Under the pieces are notes generated by a model, which saw only the letters and a program-made list of their open reading frames with translations, ran no database searches and was not told the origin of the DNA. From Boesenbergia rotunda (lineage: Eukaryota > Streptophyta > Magnoliopsida > Zingiberales > Zingiberaceae): 64,000 nt of DNA. How positions within the stretch are numbered: the stretch's first letter is position 1; each line of letters begins with the position of its first letter. The stretch lies in assembly GCA_024364735.1 (NCBI GenBank), contig JAGFNQ010000845.1, positions 124,001 through 188,000 of the forward strand. Direction: 5' to 3'. Positions 24,101 to 36,597 of the stretch are shown piece by piece. Made by a program: the position numbers and the translations under genes.

Positions 24101-27100
24101 AATCCACTGATGTGAATTGTCATGTGATAAGTTATTGAAAAGTTCAACACACAAAAACTTCCTAGTTATAATGACATTCATAGGTTATATGTTGGGTAGT
24201 GCAATTCCATAATCACTTTGTAGCCTGAAAGGTAGAAGAGGTAAATGAAATGGAATGGTGGGCCTTATGACAAGGAAGACCTAAGGCCTTCATGTTAAAT
24301 TGGGGGCAAGCTCCTTCCATTTCAAAATGATCAGTCGTTTAAGAGGGCATAGTCTTCGAATATATACTCTTATGGACAATGACACTTGTCCATGTGGGAC
24401 CAATGGGCAAGGAGCATTGTAGCTTCAAAGCAGATCTTCAAGCCCACCATGTCTCTGAGATATTTGTGTAACTCTAAATACCAGTTTAAATGGGGATGGA
24501 GCTCATTCCATCTCAAAATAATTAGTCATTTAGAGGGAGACACCCTTCTAATATATTATGTAACTGACCACCGTGCATGTCTATGCTGAACAAATGGACG
24601 TAGAACATCCTATTGTCAATAATTCATATGTGATATCTAAGTTGTTCATGAGATTGTGAATGTGAATTACTTTTACTTGTATAATAGTAGTCATGAATAA
24701 AAAAAAACAATGGCTTTAGTGTCATCATGCCATATGACTATGAATACAGAATTGTAATAATAGTACTCATGTTAGCTACTGAATACCAAATAAAAAAATT
24801 ACCGCTTTTGTGCCATCGTGCCATGCAACCATGGATGCTTGGTATTGATAAAGTGGTGATATGGTTTCGCTAATGATTGGTGAAATTTTATCGCTGATGA
24901 TCAAGATAGGCAATTGATTCACAATCGTTACTCCTAGTTTAGTTGCTTTGAAAAATATGCAGAAGCAATGAAATAAATTCTTGACAACATGAACTGCCTA
25001 TTCTGTGCCTCTAGGATTGCTGATTGTTATGCAATATACTGCAGGAAACAAGTACGTTGCCTGGGAAAGTATTTAAGCATAAGTTTTTTCTGGAGCTGCT
25101 TTAAATGGTTCTTCAGTGGTGTTGGAGATTCATGTGGGTTTGATAATTTCCCTAGCCTTGGACTCGCAGCATTTAAGAACACGTAAGTATGTACTACTAC
25201 AGCCTGCATGCCTTTATGTTACCATTGGCCAACTTTAGGCTGATGTGTTTTAGTTAACTTTATCTCATTGGTAATTATAGGAAAGCTATTTCTTGTTGCA
25301 CTTTTGGTGAAACTTTTAAGGATTTGAGTTTTCTGCCTACACAACTATAGTAAGTATCTACCTGTGCCCATGTAAGTGCATGCGGGCCAGGCAATAAGGT
25401 AATGAATAAGCAACCACCAGATTGTTAGGGTTGAATCTTTGGTTCCAACAATCTAATCTGCCTATAAAATCTGCAAAATTTTACTATCGGCATGTGTCCT
25501 TGCAAAGACAATTATATGTATCTTAGGTTGTATTGCTTTTTTATTAAGTTATTTTTTATACACGCGAAATAAAAAACAATGCATCAGGAAAGACTCCCTA
25601 TATCCGGCTAGGGATTGCTTATCTATTTGTTATCGAATTTTCTTTTTGGCTTACTTTTTTTTTTTGCAGATTTTATTTTGACTTTAGCCCTACATATGTC
25701 GGATGTGGTCTCCTTTGCCCACATATTGTTAATTGCTCAGTCCTGCTTGGAGCCATCATATCTTGGGGTTTCCTTTGGCCATTCATCTCTACCAAAGCAG
25801 GGGATTGGTATCCAGATAAACTTGGAAACAATGACTTCAAAGGCCTCTATGGTTACAAGGTATTACATAGTTCTAGACTTCTAGGATGTGTTTCTTACTA
25901 GGAAAGAAAATAAATTGATGGATAGATTTTCCTACCTGCACATTTCCTCTATTTTCTTTGACAGAAAAAACTAAAGGGAAGGACAATTCTTTGATTTTTT
26001 TTTTAATTTCCTCTATATTGCTTTCTTGTCTTTTGCATGGATTGGAACTCATTATGAGCTTAAAAAATTAAAATATCCTTTTTTTTATCACTTACTAATC
26101 AAGTTTTAAAATTTTCCCCCCTTTCCTTCCATCAAAGGCCGCCCTTCACCTGATTGAGTCGAGGCATTGAACTTGTTTTCTCCCACCCAAACAGAATCAA
26201 ACCACTGCTAGAGGCCAAAGTGTTGGTTCTTTCTTTACCGTGGTTCGGATTGGGTAGCGGAGGGCGATTCAATGCTTTGGTTCAGATGGGTGGAGGGATA
26301 TTTTGAAAAACAAGTACACTCTTTGGTAAGTACCAAAGTAGAATGTGCCTGGTATTCAAAAGGTTGGGTATGCCCTTTGCTAAAATGTAAAAAAAAAAAA
26401 TTACAAATTTTTTCCATTGATTTTTTTTTTATTTGCACTCTTTTATTTTTTTTTCATAGTTGTTTCCTTTTGCTTTGCAGGAAAAAGGTCTCTAGTGTCA
26501 AATAATTTTGCATTTATATTTGTACATTTCCCCTGTAAAATAGCTTAGCTCTATTTTTATTAATTGTATTGTAACTTATGAATACATCTAAAAATTGTCC
26601 TAAAACATTGAACAATCTCAAAGGTTTTCACATTTGCTACAGTAAGTTTGGAATCTGGGTAGTAGTAACAACCTAATGAGCTAGTTGATAATTGCAGGAA
26701 ATGTAACACATGCTTACCATTCTACTTTGTCATATTATCACCATATCTTAATGATTTTCCTTATCAAATAAGATATTAGTGTTCTAAATTTCTAAAAAAA
26801 ATTTATTGAATTTGTCATTATCACCTCAGATTAGCATTGAATTTGTTATGATTCAATGTTAATATGAGGTACACCACCTAATGTTTGTCCCATTGGTTGC
26901 CTCAACCTGTCCTTGCATATGCTGTTGTTGCTGAGACAAAGCCCCCTTGATTTACCTCCCTTCCAGACAGTGGGGGGTCACCCTAGAGGGGCCGCTAAGG
27001 TGATGGTTTCACCTTTTGCTGCCAATCTATGAAATATAATGTGTCCCATGAGCTAGCACAGTTGTTTCATGCAAGGGTGTTGTTGTCAATAGACTTGGGT

Positions 27101-29849
27101 CAATTCTCAGCGGGTGCAGAATGCCTTGTTGGTTGTCTAAATCCCTTCTTGCATGTGTCGTTGTTGTTGGGTGAAGCCCTCGTGATTTACCTCTCTTCCA
27201 GACAGTGGAGAGCCACCTTGGAGGGGCCGACGAGGTGACGGTTTCACTTTTTGCTGCTAATCTCTTAAACATAATGTGTCCCCACGGGTTGACACAATTG
27301 GTACCTGCATAGGTGTTTTCTACAATAAGTCTTGGGGTCAATTTCCAACGGGTGCAAAATGTCTTATTGGTTGTCTGACCTCCCATGTAAAAGGCTGTTG
27401 CGCTAGGGTAAAATGTTTTTCGTGATTTACCTGCATGTATCTTGTTGTGGGACCGATGATATTGGGCCGCTTGGGGTGAGTGATATTATCTTTTGCTCCA
27501 AACTATGAAACATAATGTATCCCGATGGGTTGGCGCAGTTGGTATCTGTGTGGGTATTTGCTTCAATAGATCTTAGGTCAATTCCCAATGGGTGCAAAAT
27601 GTCTCGTTGGGTACCTGATCTCTCCCATGTAAGGATCGTTGCCCTAGGGTAAAATGCCCCGTGATTTGTCTGCATGTATCTTGCCGTGGGGCCGGCAATA
27701 TTAGGCCGCTTGGGGTGAGCGATTTTACCTTTTGCTTCAATTTATAAAACATAATGTAATGGGTGGTTGACGTAAGAATGTTGGGCTGATGGGTTGCCCG
27801 CAACGATCGCTTTCCAATTTACCTTGATGGTCGGTGGGAAACTTCTGCAGGGCCCTGTAAGTTGGCGCAAGCTGGATACCTGATTTCATATATCAAAAAA
27901 AAAAAAGAAGAAATTCTATGAAACATAATGATGAAATTTATGTTTAGTTATGTACCTAATTATCGTTCAGAACCTTGAACTATCATATTTGCTTCTCAAG
28001 TATTTATTACATTGAATTTCTGATTTCATGAAAGTTTGTGTGTTTAAAGTTTTCTGGATTGTCTATTATTCATGTTAATTACGTACCTATATTATCATTC
28101 AGAACCTTGGACTGTCACATTTGCTTCATCCTTGTTCTTTATGATTCTGTTTGTTCAGTCTAATTCTACAACTACTTATTACATTGGGTTTCTGATTTCA
28201 TGAAAATTGTGTGTTTTTAAGTTTCTTGTTTGTTTAGAATAAATCACAAGTAGTCATTGTTTGCATTTCTGATTGGCAGTTTCTAAATTCTATCTGCAGG
28301 TTTTCATAGCAGTCTCTCTTATTCTAGGAGATGGTCTTTACAACTTGATTAAAATAGTAATAATAACTGTCAAGGAAATCATGAATTCACGCTCAAAGAA
28401 GGCATCACTTCCACTGGTAGCACCTTATCAAGGTACCTCGTGTTGTTGATCTCTTGCCCAGAAAAAGTATTTTTTTTTTTTTTTTGCTTGCTCAAGCAAT
28501 AATCTAGCAAAGCAGCAAAACAAAAACTTACTTGTTCAGTGTATTTTCTAACGCAATTTATGCAAGCTGTTTGGTTGAATAAGTGTCATTAACATGGTCA
28601 TTCACAAGTCTAACACGGTTCTTATCTTTCATTAAATGCTAAAAAAACCTATATCTCATTTAAAACCATGAACCTAACAGATGACCAGTTCTTCACTGTA
28701 TATATAACACTGTATTCTACCTTCTGCAGATTATTGTCTCTATTTTTGTTTCATCTTTCAATAAACACCTTGTTTTAGGCTTTTAGCCTTTTACCTCCAA
28801 AATAGAAGTAACATCCTTGTCCGTGTCGTACATTGTGTTTTGTGGCAAGAAAGCATATTAGTATTATGGAGGGAAAAGAAAATTCCTAATCAATTTACTT
28901 GTTAACCAACTTGTTTACAGATGATGCAAGCTCTAAGCTTTTAACTGAAGAAAAACAGCGAGAAGAAACATTTTTAAAGGATAGCATACCATCCTGGTTT
29001 GCAGCTTCTGGGTACATTGCTCTTGCTGCTATATCAACTTCAGTAATTCCAAACATCTTTCCGCAGATGAGATGGTACCTCGTCCTTCCATGTTACGTTG
29101 TTGCGCCTGCACTAGCCTTCTGTAATTCATATGGTACTGGCCTCACTGATTGGAACCTTTCCTCAACCTATGGGAAGATTGGACTTTTCATCTTTGCTTC
29201 ATTGGTCGGAAGGAAAGGCGGTGTCATCGCCGGGCTGGCTGCGTGTGGTGTTATGATGTCCATCGTTTCTACTGCTGCTGACCTTATGCAGGACTTCAAG
29301 ACAGGCTACCTCACCCTATCCTCTCCAAGGTCCATGTTTGTATCCCAGTTGATTGGCACAGCCTTAGGTTGTGTCATTGCTCCCAGCACCTTTTGGCTCT
29401 ACTGGACTGCTTTCGACATTGGATCACCAGATGGTGCCTACAAGGCTCCCTATGCAGTTATTTATCGGGAAATGGCCATCTTAGGTGTTGAAGGCTTCTC
29501 AGCACTGCCAAAGCATTGTCTGGAGATCTGCTGTGGGTTCTTTATAGCTGCTCTGATAATTAATCTTCTGAGGGATGTAACCCCAAAGAATGTATCAAAG
29601 TACATCCCGATACCGATGGCGATGGCAATTCCCTTCTACATAGGATCATATTTTGCAATCGACATGTTTGTTGGAACTGTGATTGTGTTCGTCTGGGAAC
29701 GGTTGAACGAGAAGGAGGCCGAGGACTACGCTGGAGCAGTGGCATCAGGCCTGATATGCGGAGATGGGATATGGACTGTTCCATCGGCAATCCTGTCGAT
29801 CTTTAGAATTGATCCACCAATTTGCATGAGCTTTGCTCCTAGCAGTTAA
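21154..29849 (+). CDS. YSL metal-nicotianamine transporter (OPT family), seven exons
   Basis: Exons 21154-21493, 23356-23528, 23743-23840, 25045-25182, 25670-25859, 28300-28432 and 28921-29849 have GT-AG borders and compatible phases. Joined they give 2001 nt, an unbroken 666-residue protein. Yellow Stripe-Like proteins are membrane transporters of metal-nicotianamine complexes. Recognisable family stretches are [50 protein letters not shown] and [16 protein letters not shown], with many hydrophobic segments. The short N-terminus (EPLL) and overall sequence resemble the YSL6 subgroup. Its rice member is a manganese-nicotianamine transporter and its Arabidopsis members are intracellular; substrate and membrane here are inferred. 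Introns hold a solo LTR, an inverted-repeat copy and a SINE array, yet every splice site is intact. Confidence 0.93.
21545..21575 (+). repeat. (TTTG)n microsatellite in YSL intron 1
   Basis: Six or so TTTG/GTTT tetranucleotides lie about 50 bp after the exon 1 donor. No function is inferred. Confidence 0.8.
21650..22914 (-). mobile_element. Solo LTR in YSL intron 1
   Basis: The block begins TGATCCTGTCGTGAAG and is closely related to the LTR split between 43462-44452 and 50732-50883. AGGGT flanks both sides (21645-21649 and 22915-22919). The right edge reads GGGGAT directly before AGGGT, where the related copy reads GGGATCA, so the terminal CA seems to have been lost. A TATA box (CTATATAAGC) lies on the - strand near 21895, which sets orientation. 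No second LTR or internal region is present, so it arose by LTR-LTR recombination. Superfamily is not certain (gypsy likely). Confidence 0.75.
24270..24845. repeat. Diverged direct duplications in YSL intron 3
   Basis: GGGG-x-AGCTC-TTCCAT-TCAAAATRATYAGTC recurs at about 24303 and 24493, and a CATGCCAT/CGTGCCAT segment recurs at about 24720 and 24815. These look like old local duplications or repeat fragments. No gene was seen. Confidence 0.45.
26193..26325. repeat. Intron-5 copy of the inverted repeat pair
   Basis: This is the inverted match of 20622-20754. It lies between exons 5 and 6 of the YSL gene, so unspliced transcript and a promoter-side transcript could in principle pair. No terminal repeat or target duplication of its own was seen. 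Confidence 0.8.
26880..27895 (+). mobile_element. Tandem array of tRNA-derived SINE-like units
   Basis: Three full units of about 238 bp (27027-27264, 27265-27502 and 27503-27740) are preceded by a 3' half unit (26880-27026) and followed by a diverged unit ending in poly(A) (27741-27895). Each full unit starts with a version of CTATGAAACATAATGT. It then has a Pol III A-box-like motif (TAGCACAGTTG at 27054, TTGACACAATTGG at 27289, TGGCGCAGTTGG at 27530) and about 45 bp later a B-box-like GGTCAATTCCC. The same CTATGAAACATAATG follows the poly(A), so it looks like the original target duplication. The array lies in intron 5 of the YSL gene. Confidence 0.7.
27950..28235 (+). repeat. Twofold tandem duplication in YSL intron 5
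   Basis: Two copies of about 120-155 bp share TACCTAATTATCRTTCAGAACC, CATATTTGCTTC and TTATTACATTGRRTTTCTGATTTCATGAAA. No function is inferred. Confidence 0.65.
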
Positions 29850-30407
29850 TATATTTATGTCCTGGAGATATCTCTGTAAATGCACAATGCAGTTGTTTGA
29901 TTGTTCGTATGAATCCCTCAGCACTATGTAATGTACATATCAATTATTATGTTGGAAGGTTTCCAAAACGACAATGCCATGAGCTTATTCTTCTCCGATG
30001 TTTATTCGAGTTTTAATACTTATGAATAAACGACAATTATATAGGTTGTTTAATTTTTTTAATGACTATTTGATAGCTCAACTAATCCATTGAACCCAAT
30101 TGATAGTTGATACAACTATCTTGTTCTAACTATAAAGCCTAATTAGCTTGACGATGGACCTCTTTCGTCTGACCCACTAGGCATGACTAGCTCGTTCGAA
30201 CTTTTCGATCTAACCACCTTGGTCGGTTGAACCTTCTCACCTTACTTGCTAGACCTAATCTTCGTTTAACCTGGCCACCAAGCTTGACTAGTTTGTTAGG
30301 TTCATAAAATTTGCCAGTGTCAAATGAATCTCTAGGGATAATCTAACTTATCCAACCTAATCATTGTATTGTTTAAACTTAGCTCAATTTGTCCATCCAA
30401 TTCATTT
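29850..30407. other. YSL 3' region and left flank of the gag-only relict
   Basis: The 3' untranslated region extends from the stop codon, with an AATAAA at about 30024. From about 30310 the sequence belongs to a dispersed repeat that continues on the other side of the inserted element at 33885 and recurs at 51593. No gene is seen. Confidence 0.55.
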
Positions 30408-33400
30408 TGTAGGGATATGTTGGCAAAAGAATTCTACAATCTATTACGTTCGAACTTATCAAGGATACAAATGTTAGTCGATTATATAAACACACATAAA
30501 ACTAAAGTAAGAGAAGACTCCGAATTTATTTGGTTTGCAATCGGAAAGGTTGCTAATCCAAGATGATGAATACTCCATTAAAAGATCTTTGAAGAAGACA
30601 AGGAAACCTCTTACCATTTCAATCGTTGAAAGTATGAATTTAAAGACAGATATGAAATTCGAGTATAGAGTGTGTTGTCATCAGTTCAAAGTTTAAAGGA
30701 CCCTATTTATAGCTCTCTAGAAAAATTAGTCATTGCTCACGTGACATTTTTCGGGTGCCTGAAATCGGTCAACCCTGATCCGCTCGACAATGACTATTCG
30801 CTATAAGGCAGCTCACTCCGAGCACTTGGACCAAGTCCAAGCGCCTGGTCAACTCCAAGTTGACCAGTTGTTCGGCACTTTGAGTAATCTTCCGATTGTC
30901 TAGAGTTGAGCTCATCCGGCCTTCTCGCAAACTTCCTCCTTGCTTCTCGTCCCTCAGATGTTGCGTACGTTCTTCTCGCCCACCGGTGTTCTCTTCCACA
31001 ACTCCCATCGACTCTTTTCCCGTACACTCCTACTCGCTTGCTGCGTCTTCCGCTTGACTTCTTGTGTTTTAAACTCCCTCATAGTTAGACACAAGGATCA
31101 AATATATATGACCTAACTTAACTTGGTTGATTACATCAAAACCAATCCGAGATATATATAATCTTCTCCCTTTTTGATGTGATCAACCTGAATTAAGTTA
31201 GAGAAACAAAACAAATAATAAGATTTGTTTATGAAATTTATAAAAGAAATTTTACAATTAGGTAACAAATTTTTGCAATAAATTACAAGCAAAACATTAC
31301 ACTAAAACCTCCCCATTAACTTAACTCTTACAATTCTCCCATTTTAATCACATAAAAAAAAATCTAAGGTCTAAAGAAGTGGCAATAAGACAAAAAAAAA
31401 CTTTCCGAGCGTAGGCTACAAACTTGGTTTGAGAAATAAATTTTCTAAAACAATCTCAACCTAAAAAACCTTTGCTTTTATTTTTCATAAAACAATTTTT
31501 TTTAATAGTAATTTTCAAGAAATAAATCGTCAAAAACATATTTCTATGGAAAAATGGGTTGCTAAATCATGGAAAATCTAATAGAGAATCATTGAACATT
31601 TGATTTGTAAAAATCTATCTTTGAGAAATTTTAATGTTTAAAATTCATTTTTTAAAAGAAAATTCATTGAAAATTAATCATCGTTCAGAAAATTCTAAAA
31701 GTTTTTAAGGAAAATTCAAAATAATAGATCTCACACTGTAAAAACTTTCAGGAGAAAAACAATTATACATGGAATATTATTTTCTTTGTAGATATATATA
31801 TTTTTGAAACTAAAATTTAAAAAATAATTTTTGACATATAAAAATCCTGATAATTTTTTGGAATAGTCAAAACTCAAAAGTCAATGGTCAATTTCCAAAA
31901 AAAATATGTTTTTTTAAAAAATAATTTTGAAGTTTTTTTAAATTTAAAATTTAATTTTTGATAAAAATTCGTAAAAAATCATTTAACGATAAAAAATCTT
32001 AAAATTTTTTCTATGAATAAATATGATTTGTGTCTATCACAAAATTTTAAACAAATTAAATAAAAAAATGGTTTCAAAAGGAAAAAAATACTAAACAAAA
32101 TTAGAAAATTCTAAAAAAAATAGCATGCCAAAAAAAATTTATCAAACAATTTAATATTGATTTAGAAATCCAAAATAAAATTTTACCTACTATATTGATC
32201 AAGAATTTGGATGGAATATAATTTTTGAAAATTTTCGTAATTTGACCCCTATGATTCCTAATATATCAGTTTAGTCTTTCATAATTTCTAAAATTTATAA
32301 TTTAAAAATTATTTGAACTTGAGTATGCAAAATTATTTTCTAACATTTATATTTCTTTTTTAATTTTATATTTTCAATATTAATTTTATCAAGATATATT
32401 AGTAAGCATACATTTTGTTTCTTTTCAGTTATATACTTGGTCCTTATTTTGCATAATAATCTACTCAACATCCTGATGCATTCATAAAGCCGCACATAAG
32501 GAAGATTACATACCTCACATACCATGTCAGGTTCAAACTGGACGCTCCGCTTTCAACGCAGTTTTCTCCTAACGTAGCTCCCCTTTTATCATTACTCTCT
32601 TTCGAAGTTGTTTCGTCGTCTTCCGATAAGCATTCGACTAGTAGTGCTAGTCTGGTAGTCTCTTCAATCTCAGGCTCTTCTGAAGATGAATTAGTATCCA
32701 TCGAGAAATTAGATTCTACTTCTTTTGGTTCTTCGTGGAGTTCCAACACCTTATGTCAGAGGGATTTAGCGGAGTTGTATGTGTTGATTCTTTCGAGTTC
32801 CTTGGTTGGTAGTATGGCCAAAAGATGGAGTTCGACCTTATCATTTGCCATAAACTCATCGCAATGTTTTTCAGTCCAGCGGTGTTCTTCGAGTTCATCT
32901 ACGTTCTCATCCTTAAGTACTTCAGAACCATATTTTATAATTAGTAATATATCCAAATCTATTTTGACAAATACCTCCATATGACGCTTCCATAGTGCAA
33001 ACTCCCCCTCAAATTTTGATAGGTGAATGTTTGATCTGACCATTTCTTTGTTGCTTTAGGTGACAGTTAGTCCTTCTAAAGAGACCTCGCTCTGATATCA
33101 ATTGTAGAGATATGTTGGCTAGCAAGAGAGGTGAATAACCCAACAAAAAGAATTCTACAATATCTTGCATTCGAACTTAACAAGGATACAAATGTTAGTT
33201 AATTATATAAACATACATAAAACTAAAGTAAAAGAATACTCCGAACTTGCAACCGGGGAGGTTGCTAATCCAAGATGATGAATGCTCTACTAAAATATCT
33301 CTTTTAAAGAAAGCGGAGAAACCTCTTACAATTATTGAAAACACGAACTTAAAGACAGAAATGAAATTCGAGTATAGAGTGTGTTGTCGTCAATACTGAG

Positions 33401-33879
33401 TTCAAAGAGCTATATTTACAACCCTCTAGAAAAATTAGTCATTGCCGATGTGATAGTTTCTGAGGCAGTATGAGCGCCTGAAGTCGGTCAACCCTGATCC
33501 ACTCGACAATGGCTATTCGCGATAAGGCAGCCCACTTCAGGCACCTGGACCAGGTTTAGGCGCTTGGGATCCGACAGTCCAGAGTTGAGCTCACCCGTAC
33601 CCAACTCCGGTCTTCTCCTCGAGTAGACATTCTTCTCAGCTTCTCAACCCTCGGACTTTGCGTATGTTCTTCTCGTCCACCGGGGTACTCTTTCGCAGCA
33701 TCCCATCTCTCAGATGTATCGAACCCGTTAACTCCCTTCCCGTACACTCCTCGCTATGTTGTGTCTTCTGCTCAATTTTTTGTACTCTTAAGCTCCTATA
33801 CACTTAAATACGAAAATCAAATATACAAGACCTAACTTAACTAAGTTGATCACGTCAAAACTAATCTATGATACTTACA
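30408..33879 (-). mobile_element. Old gag-only LTR retrotransposon with target duplication
   Basis: Two LTRs in direct orientation, 30408-31160 and 33103-33879, enclose 1.94 kb. CATTT flanks both sides (30403-30407 and 33880-33884). On the - strand the right LTR is followed after two bases by TGATATCAGAGC (33089-33100), the initiator-tRNA-Met primer site with one change. The left LTR is preceded by the purine tract AAAAAGGGAGAAGAT (31161-31175). The inner part has a gag remnant (32465-33043) and AT-rich filler (31180-32460) but no protease, integrase or reverse transcriptase. The LTRs differ clearly, so the insertion is old. Confidence 0.8.
32465..33043 (-). pseudogene. Gag remnant of the old gag-only element
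   Basis: One frame on the - strand is continuous except for a TGA at 32756-32758, where the intact relative (47644-49251) has Trp (E-L-W-R-K-L). Shared features with that protein are F-x-x-x-F-x-L-W-K, a K-W/R-W-x-E-K/E spacing, and L-H-E-x-P followed by an acidic Ser/Glu-rich part. A degraded zinc knuckle (C-E-V-C ... C with the His replaced) can be read in another frame at about 32475-32522. It is non-functional as it stands. Confidence 0.65.
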
Positions 33880-33884
33880 CATTT

Positions 33885-34300
33885 GTCTCAACCAACAAAG
33901 TACGCCTCATTAATTCAATGAATCAACCATAATATAATTTACTAAACAAACCTGTTTAATTGAATAGGCCACATGCACACTCAGACAATTATTAAAAAAA
34001 TTAAGATCTTGATAAATTTATAATATATTTTCTAAAATGGTTCTTTCATTTCACTTCATGCGATAAATTTGAATTTGTTTATTCATAGGGAAAAAAATAT
34101 TTGAAACGAATAAAATGATTTTAATTTTCCAAAATTAAATGTAATATTGCAGATTAAACATTAATGAAAGTGATAGATAACAAACAATAAATGGTGTAGC
34201 GGAAGCATACCACACTCATAATTCATAGGTCTAAGGAATCTTATTTTTATAAACATTTTGATGTTTTTTTGTTGTCAATTTTTTCAATCAATCTTCTCCA
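33885..34300. repeat. Dispersed repeat (right half of the insertion target)
   Basis: Sequence from CATTAATTCAAYGAAYCAACC to TTTATTCATAGG matches 51700-51900 and 35725-35900. It continues the repeat interrupted at 30407. No protein is recognised. Confidence 0.65.
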
Positions 34301-34870
34301 CTTTGATTAAGTCTATGGTGTTGTCAGTTTTAATAATCAATCTTCTCAATTTTGATTAAGTCTAAGGTGAGCAATTTTTTTTCTTTAAAATATTAATTAT
34401 TTCGGTCATATTGGTTTAGTTTCCATTATAAAAATCTAAATTCGGTTATGCACAAAGTGAAACCGAGGATTTAAAATCCCTAGTCTAAAAATTGAAACCT
34501 CGCTTTTATAAATATTTTGATATTTTTTTGTTGCCAGCTTTTTCAATCAATCTTCTCGTCTTTGATTAAGTCTAGGGTGAACAAAAACCGGTTAATTTGA
34601 AAATTCATTTTTTTCTTACAATATCAATTATTTCGGTCAAATTGGTGTCGTCTCCATTATAAAAATTCAAATACAGTCAAACCGAAACCAAGAGTTTAAA
34701 ATCTCTAATTTCATAATTCGTGACTCTTCTCCTCACCCAAATCCAACAAAAATCAAAATTTTGGTTACTGATTTATCCGATATTTTATCGGTTTGGTTTC
34801 TTTGATTTTTGTATGAAAGTTAGGTTTTATTAACATTTTGATATTTGGAGTTACCAGACAATTGGTGAGA
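34300..34870. repeat. AT-rich duplicated segments
   Basis: TTTTTCAATCAATCTTCTC followed by TTGATTAAGTCTARGGTG occurs three times (about 34285, 34335 and 34535), with a weaker copy near 36075. No gene is seen. Confidence 0.5.
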
Positions 34871-35700
34871 GGAAAAAATCCATTGGTAAATTATAAACTC
34901 AAAATTCGAATTTAGTATTGTGCAATCGAATTGTGTAATTTCGGGAGCATAATAGTGTCTATAATCAATTGGCGAAGGTTTTTCGCGAACACAGAAAAGG
35001 CACTGAATTGATTGGCTTAATCATTTCAGCATGGTTAATCAATTAGGCTAATCGATTGGGAGTGTTTTTCACAAAAACAAAAAGCTTCGGAATTGATTGA
35101 CTTAATCGATAGAAAGCCATCGATTGATTGGTATGACTCACAAATCGATTAGTCGGGCGAAAAAGAATCGTTTTGTAGGTTTGAATAGTCAGATCCTACA
35201 TGGCAATTGATTAAGGATATGGCCAGTCGATTGAGAGGTGCTTTCTAGCCTGAAAGCAAACCTAGAAAAGGAGTTTCATGGAGACTTAGAGATTTTGATT
35301 CTTGAGGGTTTGAGGAAGAAGTACTGCTACATTTCTAGGTCAATAAGAGTCAATTCCAAATAATAAAAAAGTGTTCAAAGCAAGATTCATATAAAGTTAT
35401 TTGTATTCATTGTATTTGCTCTCATTTCTTGTTGTATTTCTTGTGTTCAAGAGTGTACAAGGCTTCTCCGCCTCTAAAAGGTTTCCGAGAAAGAGTTTTC
35501 ATAGTGAAGTTGTGATAACTTGTGTGGACCTTTGGATTAGTCATCTCAAGGAGTTAATATCATGTAAACCAAGTGTAGTGCATGTGGAGTTAGATAGAGT
35601 CAAGATTTCCATTGCGAGTTCAAGCAACGACGACAACAAACTCACAAGAAACGATCGAAATTATTTACCCTCCCTCTAGTTCATATCGATCCTAACCGTT
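34870..35700 (+). mobile_element. Degraded LTR of the gag-only group, + orientation
   Basis: The 3' half aligns with the LTRs of 44453-50726 read on their coding strand: TTCTCCGCCT, GGACCTTTGGATTAGTCA, ATCATGTAAACCAAGTG and CCCTCCCTCTAGTTCAT correspond block by block. The 5' half has the same kind of ATCGATT/AATCGAT palindromes (35040-35240). Ends are not resolved and no gag follows, so it is a fragment. Confidence 0.55.
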
Positions 35701-36597
35701 CCCACCGACTAAGTCACCTCATTAATTCAATCAACTAACCATAATATAATTTACCCGATAGATCCGTTTAATTGAATAGGTCCCCCACTTGACGACTAGT
35801 AAAAAACTAAGACATTGATCAATTTATAGTAAATATTTTCTAAAATGATGTTTTCATTTCACTTCATGAGATAAATTTGAATTTATTTATTCGTAGGAGA
35901 AAAATATTTGAATAAATAAATTGACTTTAATTTTCCAAACTTAAATATGGCATCACAAGTAAATAATATATTTAATAACATTCAATCATAAATTAGAAGT
36001 ATAGCGAGCCCAAAACCTACATGTCCAAAGATGGAAACCTTGTTTTGATATACATTTTCATTTTTTTCTCTTCAATTTGTTCCAATCAATCTGTTCAGCT
36101 TTGATTATGCCAAGAGGTGAGAAAAAAATTGGTTAACCCAAATTAGCCAATCAAATCAAGCAAAGTTAAAAGTTTCAGTTAATTTAGAAATTTATTTTTT
36201 TCTTAAAATATTGATTATTTAGGTTAAATGTATTAGTTTTAAAATTTAAAATTTTATTTAATAACTGAAATTAGTAAGTTAAAATCCTGAATTTCATTAT
36301 TCGTGACTCCCATCCCTTCTTGAGTCCAATAAAAATTGAAAGTTCAGTTATTTCGATTTTCGATTGATTTAACCTATTTTTATCAGTTGGTGTGTTCAAT
36401 TTTTCTACGAAAGTTCAGCAAAAACTAGTCATTTATCCCTTTGAGATCGAATTAGGTTACTGGAGAAATAAATACTAGGCTTCCCTTGATTCCAAGCACG
36501 CCATTGAGAACATGGGCAGTTTGAAAAAGATAAACCAAGCATGTGGCAGATAAGTATCTATCGTCGAAATTATGAGGAAATCAGTTAGATGATGACT
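35700..36597. repeat. Third copy of the dispersed repeat and AT-rich DNA
   Basis: 35725-35900 matches 33905-34085 and 51700-51900. The rest is AT-rich with no gene seen. Confidence 0.5.

Noticed and set aside
27530..27590. A tRNA gene
   Set aside because: A- and B-box motifs are present, but no cloverleaf could be drawn and the segment recurs as a SINE-like unit.
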